Positions 42,432 through 43,629 of a DNA stretch of 43,629 bases are shown here, piece by piece; position 1 is the first letter of the stretch; every line of letters begins with the position of its first letter. Where the stretch lies: positions 1 to 43,629 of the forward strand of contig NFUN01000061.1 of NCBI GenBank assembly GCA_002197525.1, given 5' to 3'. The notes under the pieces were generated by a model, which saw only the letters and a list, made by a program, of their open reading frames with translations, had not been told where the DNA came from and searched no databases. Made by a program: the position numbers and the translations under genes. The DNA is from Acidobacteria subdivision 13 bacterium RH2 MAG17b. Lineage in GTDB: Bacteria; Acidobacteriota; Terriglobia; UBA7540.

Positions 42432-42784
42432 CAGGAGTTATACCTTACCTTGGGGCATCGCAACTTGCTGCCCGGCGGGCGAGGCGGCTCTGCCCACAAG
42501 AAGTCACAAGGATCAGCCGCCGCGCCGAAGCTGAAGCATAGTTCCTGAACTTGAGCCGAGTCAATCACGGCCTCGTGATATTCTGCCTTGCGTGCGGCAG
42601 CCGTCATCGAAGTCGCTTGAATCGTTCGAACAGGAGGTCATCCGCTGCACTCGCTGCCCGCGGCTGATACAAACGCATTGGTTGATGTGACGCCACTCTG
42701 GTGCGCCGGTGTCCCCACCGGCGAAAACCCGGCGATGAGGACATCGCCGCACCAGCAGACATCACGCCACTTAATGCGTTTGCA
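42432..42784. other. Intergenic region mostly occupied by repeat copy C
   Basis: Between the hexosaminidase start and the regulator stop codon there is no gene. About 230 bp show nothing recognisable and the remaining 120 bp are the 125-bp element. Confidence 0.6.
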
Positions 42785-42788
42785 TTAG
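42664..42788 (+). repeat. 125-bp palindromic element, copy C
   Basis: Same orientation as copy A, differing at a handful of positions. Its right end, GCATTAG, overlaps the regulator gene: the TTA at 42785-42787 is the minus-strand stop codon TAA. The left end is CTGATAC rather than CTAATAC. Confidence 0.9.
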
Positions 42789-43438
42789 TCATGGAGCACG
42801 ATATTCAGCAGTGAACTGTGAACCTGCAGCCCACCGTTGTAATCAATAAAGCCCAACTTCCTGAACTTGTTCATGAAGAAGCTGATCCTGGACCGCGTAG
42901 TACCAACCATTTCCGCCAGAGTTTCCTGGCTGATGCTCGCAATGAGGGTCTCGGGTTTGCCTTCCTTGCCGTAGTGGGCAAGCAGCAAGAGGGCCCGGGC
43001 CAGCCGTTTCTCACTTGAATTAAATAACTGGTCCATGAGATCCTCTTCCACCCGAATGGTGCGCGATAGCAGATAGGACGTGAAGAAAGCAGCGAACGCG
43101 GGTTCTTCGTGAAGGAGTCGCACCATCGCCTCCCTCTTGAATCGGACTAGGGTAGACGGCTCGGCGCATGTTGCGGTTGAGAAGCGCAGTTGTTGCCCTG
43201 CCAGGCAGGCCTCGCCCAGAAAGCTATGCGGCTCTAAAATGGCGACGACGGCCTCTTTACCGCGCTTCGAGACAACGGACAGCTTGACTTTGCCTCTCAG
43301 GGTGTAAAAGACGGCGTCAGCAGCGTCTCCTTGGGAAAAGATGACCTGCTTTTCCCGGCACTCCCAAATCGTCTTTCCGCGGTCGGCTTTTGCGAAGAAT
43401 GCCTTGGGATCAAACGGCAGAGTTTGCTTACGCGCCAT
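42785..43438 (-). CDS. Crp/Fnr-family transcriptional regulator
   Basis: Protein of 217 residues from ATG 43438, chosen because GGGAGGC lies at a good distance; the frame upstream belongs to other sequence. The N-terminal cyclic-nucleotide-binding-type domain has IFSQGDAADAVFYTLRGKVKLSVVS and EPHSFLGEACLAGQ. The C-terminal winged helix has SISQETLAEMVGTTRSRISFFMNKFRKLGFIDYNGG, with recognition helix around TRSRISFFMNKF. No N-terminal cysteine set for an Fe-S cluster is present, so it is not a classic FNR. Its stop codon is supplied by the palindromic element copy C. Confidence 0.9.
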   Translation of the reverse strand: MARKQTLPFDPKAFFAKADRGKTIWECREKQVIFSQGDAADAVFYTLRGKVKLSVVSKRGKEAVVAILEPHSFLGEACLAGQQLRFSTATCAEPSTLVRFKREAMVRLLHEEPAFAAFFTSYLLSRTIRVEEDLMDQLFNSSEKRLARALLLLAHYGKEGKPETLIASISQETLAEMVGTTRSRISFFMNKFRKLGFIDYNGGLQVHSSLLNIVLHD

Positions 43439-43496
43439 TAAAGCCTCCCGACGTGGAGTTGCAGTCTGGCACAGGGTAAAACCAATTAGATGATTC

Positions 43497-43629
43497 TCAA
43501 GTTTGATCCGGCATGGCAACCAAGTCCTTGTAGATGACGGTGTTGGTGGCCAGACAAGCGCGGGCCAGGCGATGGAAGAGATTGACCTCCATGGTGCGAC
43601 GATTAAGACGATAAGCAAACTCGGCGACA
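43497..43629 (-). pseudogene. C-terminal end of an IS1595/ISXO2-like transposase (partial at window edge)
   Basis: Reading from the window edge on the minus strand, 43 codons end in TGA at 43497-43499. They include VAEFAYRLNRRTMEVNLFHRL, matching the C-terminal E-F-x-(F/Y)-R-x-N-R-R signature of IS1595-family DDE transposases. Whether the gene is intact lies outside the window. It ends about 60 bp upstream of the Crp/Fnr start. Confidence 0.65.

Overview
The window looks like a chromosomal segment from an uncultured, GC-rich Acidobacteriota-type bacterium. That placement is an inference from gene content: paired secreted SYLF proteins, an EF-P with a PGN loop tip, a Tat-exported orphan protein, a PEP-CTERM-like protein, and many short palindromic repeats of the kind common in soil acidobacterial genomes. 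No rRNA or other phylogenetic marker settles it. Most genes are housekeeping or central metabolism. The accessory content is one STAND-type NTPase gene, two transposase remnants and a dense set of small palindromic elements.

Layout. 1-2500: tRNA-Ser(GCU), an HNH nuclease, a ComF-type phosphoribosyltransferase, a DksA/TraR regulator (all minus) and tRNA-Leu(UAA) (plus). 2.9-7.2 kb: a plus-strand cluster resembling a lipoprotein-export (Lol-like) module: a lipoprotein with LolA/LolB-like features, an FtsX-type permease, a LolD/MacB-type ATPase, a one-TM protein and a LolA-like periplasmic protein. 7.4-13.6 kb: radical SAM protein, a 1.2 kb non-coding region packed with inverted repeats, a GT2/GT21 glycosyltransferase, a zinc-ribbon protein, a DUF488 protein and two tandem SYLF proteins. 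13.6-22.8 kb: class I fructose-bisphosphate aldolase, D-2-hydroxyacid (hydroxypyruvate/glyoxylate) reductase, glycerate 2-kinase, a STAND NTPase with TPRs lying between 42-bp direct repeats, tartronate-semialdehyde-reductase-like dehydrogenase, a small secreted protein and a P5C-type aldehyde dehydrogenase. Apart from the STAND gene this reads as a glyoxylate/glycerate-to-glycolysis neighbourhood.

23-29 kb: a Tat-exported protein with possible M29/NicX-like features, a secreted VOC protein, an internally deleted IS256-type element that itself carries a 93-bp hairpin insertion, a PEP-CTERM-like protein behind a long leader, and a secreted TPR protein. 29-32 kb: acyl-CoA dehydrogenase, MeaB GTPase and methylmalonyl-CoA epimerase (propionyl/methylmalonyl-CoA metabolism; the mutase is not in the window). 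32-38.2 kb: MBL-fold hydrolase, MTA phosphorylase, PfkB kinase, GT-C membrane protein, DapF with unusual active-site residues, and EF-P. 38.2-43.6 kb: two secreted unknown proteins, a GH20 hexosaminidase, a Crp/Fnr regulator and the C-terminal end of an IS1595-like transposase running off the window.

The most distinctive features are the repeats. Three 125-bp copies of one terminal-inverted-repeat element share an internal core with a 123-bp element whose termini are unrelated. A 93-bp hairpin element sits in frame inside the transposase with a 9-bp target duplication. An 82-bp perfect inverted repeat belongs to the HSERSEES repeat class. A direct-repeat-bounded STAND NTPase lies inside a metabolic cluster. 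Two elements end exactly on the stop codon of a neighbouring gene. No CRISPR array, prophage or complete insertion sequence was seen.
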